DNA from: Bretschneidera sinensis
Lineage: Eukaryota; Streptophyta; Magnoliopsida; Brassicales; Akaniaceae
Assembly: GCA_023935145.1 (NCBI GenBank)
Contig: CM043699.1
Span: 76,731,138 to 76,795,137, forward strand
Reading direction: 5' to 3'
Length of the DNA stretch: 64,000 nt
Shown one piece after another: positions 43,479 through 56,093 of the stretch. Below the pieces are notes generated by a model. That model saw only the letters and a list, made by a program, of their open reading frames with translations. It did no database searches and was not told the origin of the DNA. Both the position numbers and the translations under genes were made by a program. Numbering within the stretch: the stretch's first letter is position 1; each line of letters starts with the position of its first letter.

Positions 43479-45355
43479 TGCTTTGGCGACCTTCTTAGTT
43501 TCCCATTGTGATGTTGATGATGAAACTCCTGAGATCTTTCAGCTTAGGTGGAAAGCTTTGTTAGAGCACCGCACTAGCAACTTTTGACACCATCACTTTC
43601 TCATTCTTCTCATATTCCTCTTTTCGGTGTTAAGTTCCTTAAAGAATTTCGCATATAACGGCACATTCCTGATAACATCCAAAAGAGGCAAAGTAATATT
43701 CACTTTAGAAAGCATGTCAAAAATATCAGAAAATTGCTTATCCTATTCAACATCCTTCAGACGGCTTAGATAAGGAATAGGAGGCCTATAAGGCTCGATC
43801 GCCTTGTGCAGTGTCGTGAAGGAAGATGGCTCATTCTCCTTGTCTCCTTAGATGTTTGAGAAGATTGTGGATCTTCAACTAGATTTCCTTTAGGAGCTTC
43901 ATGCTCCTTTTGCTTCTCAATTGATTTTCTTGCATCACGTGGCAAGTTATAAGAAATTTTATCATAAGAATTGTTGTTAATAATTTTACCACTTCGCAGC
44001 ACTGTGGTAGCCTTTGCTTGCTAAGGTTGGCTAGGCAACTTCTCTTTTTGATGTACTTGCAATTGTTCCGCAAGTTTCCCAACTTGTACTTCCACCCTCT
44101 TTATTGATGCCTATAAGAAATCCAACCTTTGGCTATGTCTCTCATGGTTCTCTTTGCTAACTTGAATAAAAGAACTTAAGTTCTCCTCCAAAGTTGGAAT
44201 TCTAAGCTGATTGGGTGGTGCAACTTAGTTTTGATATTGAACAGATCTTGAACTTTGCGCATATGCCGGAGCGTTATTAATCTTCTAGGAGAAATTGGGA
44301 TGATTTCTCCACCCAGGGTTGTAGGTGATAGAATATGGATCATTCCTCAGCCTAGGTTGGTAAGACTCCATTGCATTAACTTGTTCTTGTTCATTTCCTA
44401 CATAAGATTTATAAGACAAAGAACAAGTGTTAGCACCGTGACCAAAAACCCCACAAACTCCATATACCTCATGATTGGGCGTGTTTGTGGTAGTGAGAAG
44501 TTTGACTTGTTTTATCAATTCCGTAAGTTGCATTGCCATATCGTTATTGGAGCTCAATTCATTAACTCTAACTCTCCTTCCTCTTACACTCTTTTGTTAA
44601 GAATTAGCACCCAACATCTCATATAGCTCGCATGTCTCCTCAACAGTCTTTTCTCCCATGGCTCCACCGGTAGTGTTATCAACCGTATATTGACACTGTT
44701 GTGTCAATCCATCATAGAAGAATTAATTTGTAGCTGCAATGGGTAATGATGGTGGGGACACTAGATTAGAAGCATCTTGAACCTGTCCCATGCTTCATGG
44801 AAGGGTTCTCCCTCCATTTGTGAGAACGTGGCAATCTTAGTTCTCAACTCAATGGTTTTCTGATGGGAGTAGAATTTGGTCATGAACCGATTGTAGATCG
44901 TTCCCATATAGTTAAAGAACCAGGTGGAAGAGCATCAACCACGATTTTGCTCTATCTTTTAATGTGTAGGGGAAGCATCTCATCTTGAGTTGATCCTCAT
45001 TCAGCCCCTGTAGAGTAAAAGTCTGCACTGTTGCATAAAAATCCCTTATGAAGGTTAATGGGTCTTCATTTGGAATTCCATAGAATGCAGGGAGCATGCT
45101 AAAGTGGATATTTTTTATCTTATAATTCTGTGTAGCTTCCCCCAATTGGATGCAAGATGTGGAAGTACCGATGATCAGCTTTGCATACTCCTTCATCATA
45201 ATTTGTCTTTCAGGTCTTTCTATTCTTTCAAGCTCCTCTTTTTCTATTCCCTCAACCTTTTCTTCTTCTTCTATAGGCTATAACGTCACCCTTAGCCTAT
45301 GGATGTTGTTTACTGCTGGCACTAGATTTCTCACTTGGGATCTTCTACCGCGCAT
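43479..45355 (-). pseudogene. G6 gag, broken
   Basis: The start at 45355 (MRGRRSQVRNLVPAVNNIHR) is followed by a stop at about codon 27. The open piece 44912-45199 holds the capsid start (IHFSMLPAFYGIPNEDPLTF, LKMRCFPYTLKDRAKSWL). It then continues in another frame (FSQMEGEPFHEAWDRFKMLL, PHHHYPLQLINQFFYDGL) to 44285. The knuckle reads YGVCGVFGHGANTC, where the first Cys is Tyr. The C-terminal linker (PPIPYLSRLKDVE, LLDVIRNVPLYAKFFKEL) lies in 43600-43800. Confidence 0.8.
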
Positions 45356-45557
45356 GCACCTGAAGAAAACAAAAGAAAAATTAAGCTACCAGGAATCAAG
45401 AGAGTGAAAATCAAGAAACAAATTATTGCCAATTTTAATCAAGAAAATCAAGAAGCAAATAAAGAAAATTTGACAAAATAAAAGAAATAAAAATTACACC
45501 TAAAAGAAAGAAATAAAAATAAAAACAAAGAAAATAACTAAAGAATTAAACGCCAAT

Positions 45558-45575
45558 TCCCCCGAAACGGCGCCA
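45558..45575 (-). promoter_or_regulatory. G6 primer-binding site (tRNA-Asp)
   Basis: The minus strand reads TGGCGCCGTTTCGGGGGA, two differences from the tRNA-Asp complement. Confidence 0.75.
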
Positions 45576-45581
45576 AAAATT

Positions 45582-47242
45582 TGATGTGCAAATTTTAAAT
45601 GCTCGCAAATGCATAAATCACAAATAGTATTGCGATGAGTTTACTCTCGAGGTTGATCTCTCAAGGAATTGTAGTGGTTTAAATCCTAAATTACTTTATT
45701 AAAATTACTAAAACAAACTCTGAAATTAAATCCTAAACACTCTAATTAAAATATTGGTGAAGGAAAAATTGAAATAAAAACAATTAAGTAAATAAACAAA
45801 ATAAATTATGAAGAGATGAGTATAATCAATGAGAACAATTGAGAGTTTGGCTTGCTATCCAATCATGAATTGGAACATTTGGTGAATATAAAGAATTAAT
45901 CAACATCCAAGATTATTGGTATTTCCGCTAAGACTAGAGAATGCTATTGATCGTGTTTATTCTCAATTTATAACTAATTAATTAAATCCTATGGATCGTG
46001 TTCATCAATTAATTAGTTAAATTAAGTATAAGGAAAATGCAACCACCTAAATCACAATTTGATTTGAATCCTGATTTAAATTCTTATTCAAGAAAGCTTA
46101 ATTAGGTCTAGATGATTTGTCCTCAACCTAATCTCAAATATTAACCTTGACTATCAATAATAGATGGTCAATCCACAAGCGATAATCAAAGGTATGAAGA
46201 ATATTGAATAAGAAATAATCTGGAAAATTTCGTAAAACTAAATCCACCAAAATATCCAAAACAATCAAGGCAGCTAAGCCAAATGCCCAACAATGCGTTC
46301 AGCCGCTTATGTTTAAATCCCAATCATCAAATTCAAATACTGGAGTTACAAGTATATTGAAGGATAAAAGGAGCAAAGACAAAAATTTTCCCGAATTACA
46401 AGATGAATCCTCAAGGTCTTGAAGCGATTGATTGTCGTCTTCAATCTCTTGATAAGTTGTCTTTATGAAAGAAACCGTCCCCTCCTTCAATCTCCCAAAA
46501 ATTCTCTTGATAATGTCTCTCCAAAAACTTTCGTCCTCATTCTTTGAGTCTAAATTCCTCTATATAGCTGTATGGAGACGGCTTTCTAGACAGAAAAGTC
46601 GCCCTAGGGTTTCTATTCAGGCCGTGTGCTTCTGCTGTTGTCTAGGCTCCGTTCTGCTGCTATCCAGTCTCGGTTCTGCTGTTGTCTAGGCCAAGTTTCT
46701 GCTATCCAAAATTGGTGTGGTTGTGTTATAGTCCAGGCCATGCAAATCCCAAAAAAAAATTAGAATTTAATAGCTCATTCACTTCTGCCACGCTGAAATC
46801 ATGTACAGCCTGACCTTTGTTTACTAAAACTGCCATAACTTTCTCTAGAAAAATCATATGTACGAGGCGTAAAATTTTTCGGAAAATAGACATCCGGATC
46901 TTTCCAAAAATATATGGCTCATCTTCTGGTTCTTCCTGAATCAATTCACTTTAATCTGCAAAAATTACTAATCTGTACGAGAAATACTAGCAATTTAGTA
47001 AAACTCCTTTTCACCCTTTGCTAGTGACAACATAACTTAGTAAAATGCTCAATTTATCTTTAATAGTCTAGAATGATGGGTTTTGTTGCACTCCAAATCT
47101 CGCCAGCTTTACTTCAAATGAACTCCAAATGCTTGTGAACCTGTAAAACAACGAAAAACAACTCAAAGTAACAAATTCCTAAGTTGAACATTTAAATAAA
47201 TATTTGAAAAACATATAAAATACTAGGACAAATATTCGTTCA
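45582..47242 (-). repeat. G6 5' LTR, 1661 bp
   Basis: Begins TGATGTGCAAATTT at 45582 and ends TTCGTTCA at 47242 on the plus strand. Weak TATA-like TATATAG (minus) at 46559-46565. Carries the shared U3 block at about 46808-47005. Confidence 0.75.
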
Positions 47243-48230
47243 TTAATAAGGTAGTAACTATCTGCCTATATGTTGATGACATACTAATCATTGGGACTGA
47301 TATGCAGATTGTTACTTCTATAAAGAGTTTCTTTCAACCCACTTTAGCATGAAGGAACTTAGAGCTGCTAATACGATCTTGGGAATCAAAATACTGAGGA
47401 AAAATTCTGGCATTGGCTTATCTCATTCTCATTACATAGAGAATATGCTGAAAAATAATGGTTACTTTGACCTACTAGAATTGTCGTACTATACGACTAT
47501 AACAGAAAGTTTTGAGCTAATACTGGGAGAATTTTAAAGCAGTTGTAGTACTTAAGGATAGTTGGCAACCTGATGTACGCGATGAGCTGCACAAGACTAG
47601 ACATTGCATTCGTTGTTGGGATTCTTAATAGGCTCACTAGCAATCTTGGGAAAGAACACTGAGAAGCAATTATGAGGCTGATGATATACTTGAAGGGTAC
47701 TCTGAATTATGGTTTATTTTATTTCAGATATCTTTTGTGATTGAAGGATTTTCATATGCCAATTGGTGCTCGGAGCCAGCTGAGTATAGATCGACAAGAG
47801 AATATGTTTTCACATTAGGAGGTGTCGCTGTCTCGTGGAAGTCTAAGAAGCAAACTATGATAGTACAATCATCAATGGAGTCTGAGTTCTTTGCTCTAGC
47901 TAGTGCAGGAGATGAGGCTGAGTGGCTCAAAGATCTCTTATTGGATCTTCCATTGAAGAAGTTACATCTACCTGCAATCACTATCTATTGTGATAACCAA
48001 GCTACTAGTACCGTGATGAGAATACATTATTCAATGGAAGAAAGAGGAATGTTTTTCTAAAGCATGTCTATATCAAGGAGTTGATTAGCTGAGGAATCAC
48101 TGCAGTGATTGATGTTTGATCTTCAGAGAACATTGTTGATCCAATGACAAAAGGTCTGAAATAGGAACTAGTTCGATAGACATCCAAAAGAATGGGTTGT
48201 ACACCTATGTAATGAATAATCTATTGTATT
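47243..48230 (+). pseudogene. C3: copia RT end and RNase H, broken
   Basis: Starts inside RT at ICLYVDDILIIGTDMQIVTS, with both catalytic Asp residues intact. Then MKELRAANTILGIKILRKNS (from 47349), a frameshift, and RNase H 47737-48060 with [20 protein letters not shown] and [20 protein letters not shown]. The end reads NIVDPMTKGLK near 48131-48163. The RT start is cut off at the G6 LTR boundary. Several stops are present. Confidence 0.85.
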
Positions 48231-48345
48231 TATGTTTACCATTGAACTGCATTAATTGGTTCAAATAATTGTCTACCTATTAATGTAATTCTTGGTTCTA
48301 AGAATAAAATACAATTAGAATATGAATGTTGCACTTTATAAGACC
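48231..48345 (+). other. C3 3' UTR, first part
   Basis: AT-rich sequence after the RNase H end, continuing at 55651 on the other side of G1c. The TSD AGACC is at 48341-48345. Confidence 0.6.
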
Positions 48346-49768
48346 TGATTACGCCCAAAACATAATGCGGTAATTGTAGTACAGCTTTGGGGTATCGATT
48401 CCACAAGGAAACAAACTAATTACACAAGAAAGTGTAAACCTCAACACAAACGATAAAAGTTAAAGTGATAAAATCTGAATTGTTGATTGTGTAAATAATT
48501 GATGGATAATAAATAAACAACAAGGCTCCGGAAATCCTCCCTAAGTTTGTTGCCCTAATCCTAACTTGATTCAGTTGTTTTTATCTCGATTGCAAGTTTC
48601 ACATCCCAAACAGACAATCGAAAAATATTCAATTAAAGTGCATGTATATACCCTACTATAATTGATACGAATTATTCTTTACTTTCAAGCACACATGACC
48701 TAACTTATAAATTATCAAGAGACAACAATATATCCAAATGACAATACTGCAGCAATGGACAAATCTATAAAAGAGATCTACCGAACTCAATCACACCCAA
48801 ATAAATACACATAAGAAGAGCATGACTAGACTTATATAGAAAAGAAGCATGCAATCACCGGACTAATAAGAAATATACTAATTAAATTAAATAATAAGAC
48901 ATAACAATGTTTAATGAAAATAATACTAAACTACAACTGAATCAAATAAAGGAAAATAAGAACAATTACACCTAGGGATTCATCCCTTCGCCTTGCTTGG
49001 AGACTAGCCGACCATGGAGCTCATGCTTCCTTGAGTTGCCTCCGGCCTCTCAACGATCATCTCCTGCTTGGTAGCAAAAGCTTCGGCGATTCCTCAGCTT
49101 GCCCTCCAAAAGTACTTTGGATTCCTCCTAAAGGCCATCTGGATTCACTTTCTGATGATCTCAGATTCTCCGATGATTCCCAAAGTTGAAGTGGAGTAGG
49201 ACTTTTATAGGAAAATACCACGAGTGCAATGTGCTTCCAATCCGATGTGGGATGTGGGATTTAAGCCCAAAAACTTATGCTCACGCTGAAATGCCGCACA
49301 GCCCGTACAGTCTGACCTTTGTCTACTTAAACTGCCATAACTTTCTCTAGAAAAATCATTTTTACGAACCATAAAATTTTCCAGAAAATAGACTCTCGGA
49401 TCTTTCTAAGAATATATGGCTCATCTCTTGGTTTTTCCTGCATCAATACAGTTTAATTTTCAAAAATGACTGATCGGTATGGGCAATTCTGGCAATTTAG
49501 TGAAACTCCTTTCTTGGTTTCTCTTCATCTTGGCTCTTCCATGACCATTATCTCACTCGAGTATTCATTGAAGCTTCGTGTTTAAAATGATGATAGCTTT
49601 TCTATCTCTTTTTTAAGCTCAAAGTACCTGAAAATGCACTGAAATAAGTTAACGATTCAAGAATAACACTTTAGAGTTATTAAGGTATAAAAGTGTAATT
49701 CCAACCTCGATCAACCCTAAAATGCTAACAATTAAGTATTGTTTAGATTCATTTTATGACTCTCATCA
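48346..49768 (-). repeat. G1c left (3') LTR
   Basis: TG at 48346 and CA at 49768; TATA box TATAAAA (minus) at 49203-49209. Shared U3 block at about 49312-49510. The part just upstream of the U3 block resembles the G5 LTR (GATGTGGGATGTGGGATTTA). Confidence 0.9.
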
Positions 49769-51403
49769 CAACCCTTAACTAGCTTATTGCTAGTCCCTAG
49801 CAATTCAAGCGAAAACAAGAGATGAATTCTATGGTAGGAGTTAAAAACAAAGTAAAGCAATGCTAGCGTTGAACCAAGAGTAATTCACTTTTTGTCTCAA
49901 AAATCGCACATAACATACGGCACATAGAATCATTAAATTTCACCTAAGTCCAAAAGTAATCCAAACATCAATCTTAAAATCGTTATTGAATCTTAACATC
50001 CATCTTACCACAAACCATTAATCCGAACACCCGGATGATTTTATGCATAACATTCATGAATATAAGTCTTGGCCTCTAAAACATGATAAATTTGGTGACG
50101 TCAATCACAAAAGCAAGCTCCATATGCTTACATTTCAAACCACTCTCCACTATTGTAGAAAAATTACATTATATTGGATCAATAGGTCTTTAATAAGCTT
50201 GTAACGTTAGGCTAAGGTAAAGTTTAAGAAAGAACGGGAAGGATTCAACAAGTAAAAGAACTTAATCTCTTAGTTTTGAACACAACTCTTTAAGCACTAG
50301 ATAACCCTACTTTAACACCCAACTTTTTCGACCAATTTTCGAGCATCATTTTTTTTTTTTTCAAAATCACCACTTTTCTTTTCCTTTTTTCTTTCTTTGT
50401 CGTAATTCACTTTTCTTTTGTATTTTGGCATAAGATCATTCAACTCTTTTTTAATTTTTCTTTTCTTTTACATAATCCCCAACTAATCTCCTTTAATATA
50501 CTTGGGTTATGGTAGTGATAATTTCTCATATTTCCATCCTTAATCATTTTAAGTGCTTCGCAATAAATGTGTATAGCTAAGTTCTTTTAAGAGAAAGGTA
50601 AGGATAAAATATTCTCTTTAGGCTCATAAAGATGAGTAAATGGGCTATTGAAAGAAACAAGGCTCACTTCTTTTCAAGAAAAAGGCTCAAATTGGTGACT
50701 AGTGATCAATATAGCAATGGTAGGTTTGAAAGGCTCTAACAGTCCAAAAATGGCCTATATCATATCCTAAGTAATGTGCATTCTAGGAATTCGCCTCAAG
50801 TGGTTATCAAGTAAGTTCTAGAGCTTGTCGAGACCGCAAAAATATTCACAAAATAATCACACATAAAACTTCTCTAAATGTTTAAGATTAATCATACAAT
50901 CTTACCACAAACTAGAGTCTCTACCAAATGAAGATTGATACTTAAATTAATTTCAAAATGAAGCAAGATTTAATTACTTCTAAATGCTATACGCTATCTC
51001 AATTAAGTTCATATCATTGACATGTGAATTAACTCTAAGGCAAACACAAAGCATGCTAAAAACAAAAACAAAAAGGAAAATGACACCAAGCAGTTCAATG
51101 GCATGTAATAAGAAATGTTTATCTTCCACCCCCAACTTAAGATAAGCATTGTCCTCAATGTAAAAGCAAAAGTTAAGGAAACTCCCTTTTTTACAAAATG
51201 TGTGTGGAGTTGAAAGTTGTGCACGATCATTTGAACTGCTCCATTTATTTGTCCCTGAAAAATAAATATTAAAGTAAAACTGGAAAACAGCAAAATAATA
51301 ATAATAAACAAGAAAAAGAAATATGAAAAATAGTAAAAATAAAAGGATATGTTGTGGGTTGCCTCCCATGAGTGCTAAGTTTTACGTCTTCAGCCATACA
51401 CTT
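49769..51403 (-). other. G1c 3' non-coding region with conserved module
   Basis: Same order as G1a and G1b: conserved hairpin motif 51353-51399, T-rich tract with CAG at 51255-51257, hairpin CATTG-AGGA-CAATG at 51146-51159, then about 1.3 kb of AT-rich sequence. No coding domain. Confidence 0.7.
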
Positions 51404-52681
51404 TTATTCCCTCCTCGAAAAACATGAGTTGGATGCACCAGCCACTGCTTTGCTACAAAATTTTGTGCTTGTATGCTTTGGCGATGGCAAGGAATACTTA
51501 AAGTCCACCACATGTGGCTCAAGTGTTTTTGGTGATGCCCATTTACTATCAATAGTAGGGTATTTGATTCCCGCATCCATGTGACTTCTCTCAAGCAACT
51601 TCTCAAAGAATGGTTGGCAAGATGTCTTAATAAATTCCTGTGGCTTATCAAAAACATCAACAACATTAATGGAATGGGGATAATTTGAAGAATCTTTGAA
51701 CTCAAGATTATTAGGAATGAATTCCGAAGAGTTAGAATTATCTTTGATGTACTCATCCTCTTCATATGGCTGCCATTGGACTCGAAAAACATTTACCTCT
51801 AGAGTCCTATTTCCAAACAATAATGTCATTAGGCCATTCCTATGATTAATGAGGGCATTGGCAGTGGCAAGGAATGGTCTTCCGAGTATCAAAGGAATTT
51901 TGGACTCCGTGTTTATAGTAGAAATAGTATCTAAAACCAAAAAATCAACAGGATAGTAGATATTATCAATTTGCAACAAAACATCTTTTACAATACCTCT
52001 TGATTTTCTTACCGATTGATCCGCTAGTTGGAGTACCACGGAAGTGGGTTTGATCTCACCTAGACCGAGCTGCAAGTACATGGAGTATGACATGAGGTTT
52101 ACACTAGCACCCAAAGCTAGCAATGCTTGGCCACAAGGTTTATTTCCAATTTGGCAAGCCACCGTTGGACAGCCCGGATCTTTATATTTGGGTGGTGTCT
52201 TGTTGTTAATTACAGCATTTGCTTGCTCCATTAAGAATGCTGTCTTCTTCACATTGTACTTCCTCTTGAGTGTGCATAGATCCTTGATGACTTTGGCATA
52301 GTTGGGAATCTGTTTTATGACATAAAGAAGAGGAAGATTAATTTTAACATGCTGAAGTTGTTCAAGAATCTCACATTTTAATGTTGTATTTATCTCCTTA
52401 GGTTTAAGGAGTGCTTGAGAGAAAGGCACCGGTGGGCGATAAACATCACGGGCCTCTTGTTCCTTGGGGGCTTTATCCTTGTTGCTCACGGTATTAGGAA
52501 TCCAGTGTGAGGGTAGAGTGGGACCATCAATTGTCTTACCGCTGCGAGTAATTATGGCATTAAGCTCTCTATTGTTTTGATTTTCAGGATTGGAGGTTTG
52601 TGCCATATGTTGTCCCTTTGGATTAGGTTGTGGCTGTGAAGGAAACTGACCTTGTTCTTGAATCGTCAAGAAACTAGTCAA
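51404..52681 (-). pseudogene. G1c gag tail plus protease, 425 open codons
   Basis: Long open frame covering the gag C-terminal linker (SGKTIDGPTLPSHWIPN, LLYVIKQIPNYAKVIKDLCT) and the retropepsin. The active site reads LLALGASVNLMSYSMY, so the catalytic Asp is Ala and the protease must be inactive despite the open frame. The last 20 or so residues after FKYSLP differ from G1b, because about 70-90 bp there are replaced by unrelated sequence (51400-51490). Confidence 0.85.
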
Positions 52682-54008
52682 CTTGGTGAGTTGACTCTTT
52701 ATTACCTTTTATTCCTCTTTGATCGCTTGTTGTTCCTCTAACAACTGTTAATTTATTTTTCCTTAATCTTCCACACTCTTGGCATATACCTGCATAAATG
52801 ACTTAAACATATCTTCCAAAGGTAAAGATTGTTGAGGTGCATTAAATGAGGTTGCTTCCGGTTGCCATTGGGTACTAGAGTGGGCAGGGAGTTGTATGTC
52901 GGATTTCCAATTGAAATTAGGGTGATTCTTCCAACCGAGATTATAGGTGTTAGAGTAGGGTGAGTGTGGTTTCCCAACGGGTATGCCTATAGTGTTACAC
53001 TCATCCTTCATCTCAAAATAAACTAGACAATCCTTAGGTAAATTATCTACCCCATTACACATGAAGCAAGGCTCATAGGACTCTACCCTAGCAACCGGTT
53101 TAGGGGTTCTAGTATCCTTGGTTTTTAAGGCTTCAATTTCCTTAGTTAGGACCTCTAAATAGGCTTTAAGGCTGTCCTCTTCCTTAAGTTAGTAAATCCT
53201 AGCGGTTGATTTCTCCTAGTGCCTTCCAAGGCATTTGGTTCAGTCCAAGTGTGGGCTTTCTCTGATAGGTCATCTAGGAAATCTATGGCTTGGTCGGGAT
53301 CTTTTTGAAGAAAATTCCCATTGTACATCATTTCTATGAACTGCCTTTCCCTATTTAGGAGTCCATCATAGAAATAGCTAACTACCCGCCAACTCTCAAA
53401 CCCATGGTGTGGACAAGAATTCAAAAGGTCCTTGAGACGTTCCCAAACTTGATATAAGGTTTCACTCTCCTTCTGTGCAAAGTTTGAGATTTGTCTCTTG
53501 AGGTTGTTGGTCTTATGGATTGGGAAGTGTTTTTGGAAGAAAACTCGGGTCATCTCATCCCAACTACCTATGGACCTAGGCCTTAACAAGTACAGCTAAG
53601 CCTTGGCTTTTTCCTTAAGTGAAAAAGGGAAAAACCGAAGTTTGACGGTGTCTATCATATCAGCCCTACTGTGAAAAGTAGCTACTACTTCCTCAAATTC
53701 CCTAATATGGTATAAGGGTTTTCATTCTCAAACCCATGGAAAGTTGGTAGCAACTGGATCATGCCCAGCTTAAAATCAGGTTGTTGAATATTACGGGGGA
53801 ACATGATACACGATGGTGTGGTCGTACGGTTAGGGTGCAAGTAATCCTTAAGTGTCTTAGGGGGTTGATCTTCATGTTCACTCATTTCTTCGGGACTAGA
53901 TGGATTGTCAAATAAAGGATTTGAAAAAGAATTAAATTCTAACTCTAACACAGGCCTACAACCAAATCTACCCACAGCGTCTCTATGTTTGTGCATGTGA
54001 GGTAACAA
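52682..54008 (-). pseudogene. G1c gag, broken
   Basis: The start at 54008 (MLPHMHKHRDAVGRFGCRPV) begins a different N-terminal 45 residues or so; from KTLKDYLHPNRTTTPSCIMF onward it matches G1a and G1b. Open pieces: 53685-54008, 53155-53589 (SETLYQVWERLKDLLNSCPH, FYDGLLNRERQFIEMM) and 52763-53062 (zinc-knuckle end CNGVDNLPKDC). At least three frame breaks are present. Confidence 0.8.
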
Positions 54009-54187
54009 AATAATAAAAATACTATAAAAAAGAAAGTATCAAATAAAATAAAAAAATAAAAATTAATGCAGCAAGCTAAAAGAAAGAACGAAGTTACCGC
54101 CTTTACAGCTAATGAAAAGAAAAACTATTTACAACTCTTCTACCGTCAGGTCAAAAGTTGACAATCTTCTTTGTACTTAAGTGCGTT

Positions 54188-54205
54188 TCCCCGGCAACAG
54201 CGCCA
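54188..54205 (-). promoter_or_regulatory. G1c primer-binding site (tRNA-Asp)
   Basis: The minus strand reads TGGCGCTGTTGCCGGGGA, one transition from the tRNA-Asp complement. Confidence 0.85.
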
Positions 54206-54210
54206 AAATT

Positions 54211-55645
54211 TGATTACGCCCAAAACATAACACGGTAATTGTAGTACAGCTTTGGGGTGTCGATTCCACAGGGAAACAAACTAATTACACAAGAAGGTGT
54301 AAACCTCAACACAAACGATAAAAGTTAAAGTGATAAAATCTGAATTGTTGATTGTGTAAATAATTGATGGATAATAAATAAACAACAAGGCTCCATAAAT
54401 CCTCCCTAAGTTCATTGCCCTAATCCTAACTTGATTCAGTTGTTTTTATCTCGATTGCAAGTTTCACATCCCAAACAGACAATAAAAAAATATTCAATTA
54501 AAGCACATGTATAAACCCTAATGTAATTGATATGAATTATTCTTTACTTTCAAGCACACATGACCTAACTTATAAATTATCAAGAGACGACGATATATCC
54601 AAATGACAATACCGTAGCAATGGACAAATCTATAAAAGAGATCTACCAGACTCAATCACACCCAAACAAATACACATAAGAAGAGCATGACTAGACTTAT
54701 ATGGAAGAGAAGCATGCAATCACCTGACTAATAAGAAATCTACTAATTAAATTAAAGAATAAAACATAACAATGTTTAATGAAAACAATACCAAACTACA
54801 ACTGAATCAAATAAAGGAAAATAAGAACAACTACACCTAGGGATTCATCCCTTCGCCTTGCTTGGAAACTAGCCGGCCATGGAGCTCATGCTTCCTTGAG
54901 TTGCCTCCGGCCTCTCAACGATCATCTCCTCCTTGGTAGCGAAAGTTTCGGCGATTCCTCAGCTTGCCCTCCAAAAGTACTTCGGATTCCTCCTAAGGGC
55001 CCTCTGGATTGCTCCTAAAGGCCCTCTGGATTCACTTTCTGATGATCTCAGATTCTCTGATAATTCCCAAAGCTGAAGTGGAGTAGGCCTTTTATAAGGA
55101 AATACCATGAGTGCAATGTGTTTCCAATCTGATGTGGGATGTGGGATTTAAGCCCAAAAACTTTTACTCACGCTGAAATCTCGTACAGTCTAACCTTTGT
55201 CTACTTAAACTGCCATAACTTTCTCTAAAAAAATCATTTTTACGAACCGTAAAATTTTCCAGAAAATAGACTTCCGGATCTTTCTAAGCATATATGGCTC
55301 ATTTCCTGGTTCTTCCTGCATCAATACAGTTTAATTTTCAAAAATGACTGATTGGTATGGCAATTCTGGCAATTTAGCGAAACTCCTTTCTTGGTTTCTC
55401 TTCATCTTTGCTCTTCCACGACCATTATCTCACTTGAGTATTCATTGAAGCTTCGTGTTTAAAATGATGATAGCTTTTATATCTCTTTTTTAAGCTCAAA
55501 GTACCTGAAAATGCACTGAAATAAGTTAACGATTCAATAATAACACGTTAGAGTTATTAAGGTATAAAAGTGTAATTCCAACCTCGATCAACCCTAAAAT
55601 GCTAACAATTAAGTATTGTTTAGATGCATTTTTTGACTCTCATCA
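54211..55645 (-). repeat. G1c right (5') LTR
   Basis: TG at 54211 and CA at 55645; TATA box TATAAAA (minus) at 55090-55096. Shared U3 block at about 55190-55386. A short duplication (GGCCCTCTGGATTGCTCCTAA-like) lies near 54995-55030 and is absent from the left LTR. Confidence 0.9.
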
Positions 55646-55650
55646 AGACC

Positions 55651-56093
55651 ATTCATTAAATAGTGCATCTACCTATCATGATGAAGGATGGCTTTGAAGC
55701 CTTAATGAATCCAAAGCATTTTGGATGCAGGGTGATTGACAGGAGGATACCTAAAGGACTCACCTATGTTAGGGTGGAGATTTGGCCATCTTCTTTGGAA
55801 TCTAGATAGGCAGATTCCTAGAGTCCTCATAGAACCAGGATAAGCACATGGCCTTTAATGTACTAATTTTCAAGTAGATAGTATAATAGTTCAAGACGTG
55901 GTTCACTATGCACACACATCTTTGTTTAGTCTTTATGCAGTCTTTGTGAAGTGATAGTACAACATCTTGTTCACTATGCACTTTCACTTCTATTTAGTTG
56001 ATCTAAGTAAAGATTCAAGTCTTTGAAAATCTTTATGATCCATAAAGGTTAAGGCTATTTGACAAGATGGTTGGTTTGAAACTTGTGGGGAAT
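55651..56093 (+). other. C3 3' UTR, second part, with polypurine tract
   Basis: Continuation of C3 after G1c. It ends in a purine-rich tract with AACTTGTGGGGAAT (56080-56093), the usual sequence type before a copia 3' LTR. No coding region. Confidence 0.55.

Larger units (their letters stand above)
40590..47242 (-). mobile_element. G6: Athila-type gypsy element, 3' part missing
   Basis: 5' LTR 45582-47242, tRNA-Asp primer-binding site, gag, protease and the first part of RT. RT carries a G1 solo LTR and is cut at 40589 by G5. RNase H, integrase and the 3' LTR are absent from the window. The family is Athila by gag, protease and RT motifs. The right end abuts a copia fragment (C3). Confidence 0.85.
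48346..55645 (-). mobile_element. G1c: complete-ended gag-protease LTR retrotransposon
   Basis: LTRs 48346-49768 (1423 bp) and 54211-55645 (1435 bp), TSD AGACC at 48341-48345 and 55646-55650, length 7300 bp. Same plan as G1a and G1b: gag and protease only, then the conserved 3' module. The gag N-terminus and leader differ from those of G1a and G1b and instead match the leader of G7. It is inserted in the 3' UTR of copia C3. Confidence 0.92.

Noticed and set aside
47243..48060. A working copia RT, because YVDD is intact
   Set aside because: The RT N-terminal part is cut off at the G6 LTR and frameshifts separate the box from RNase H.
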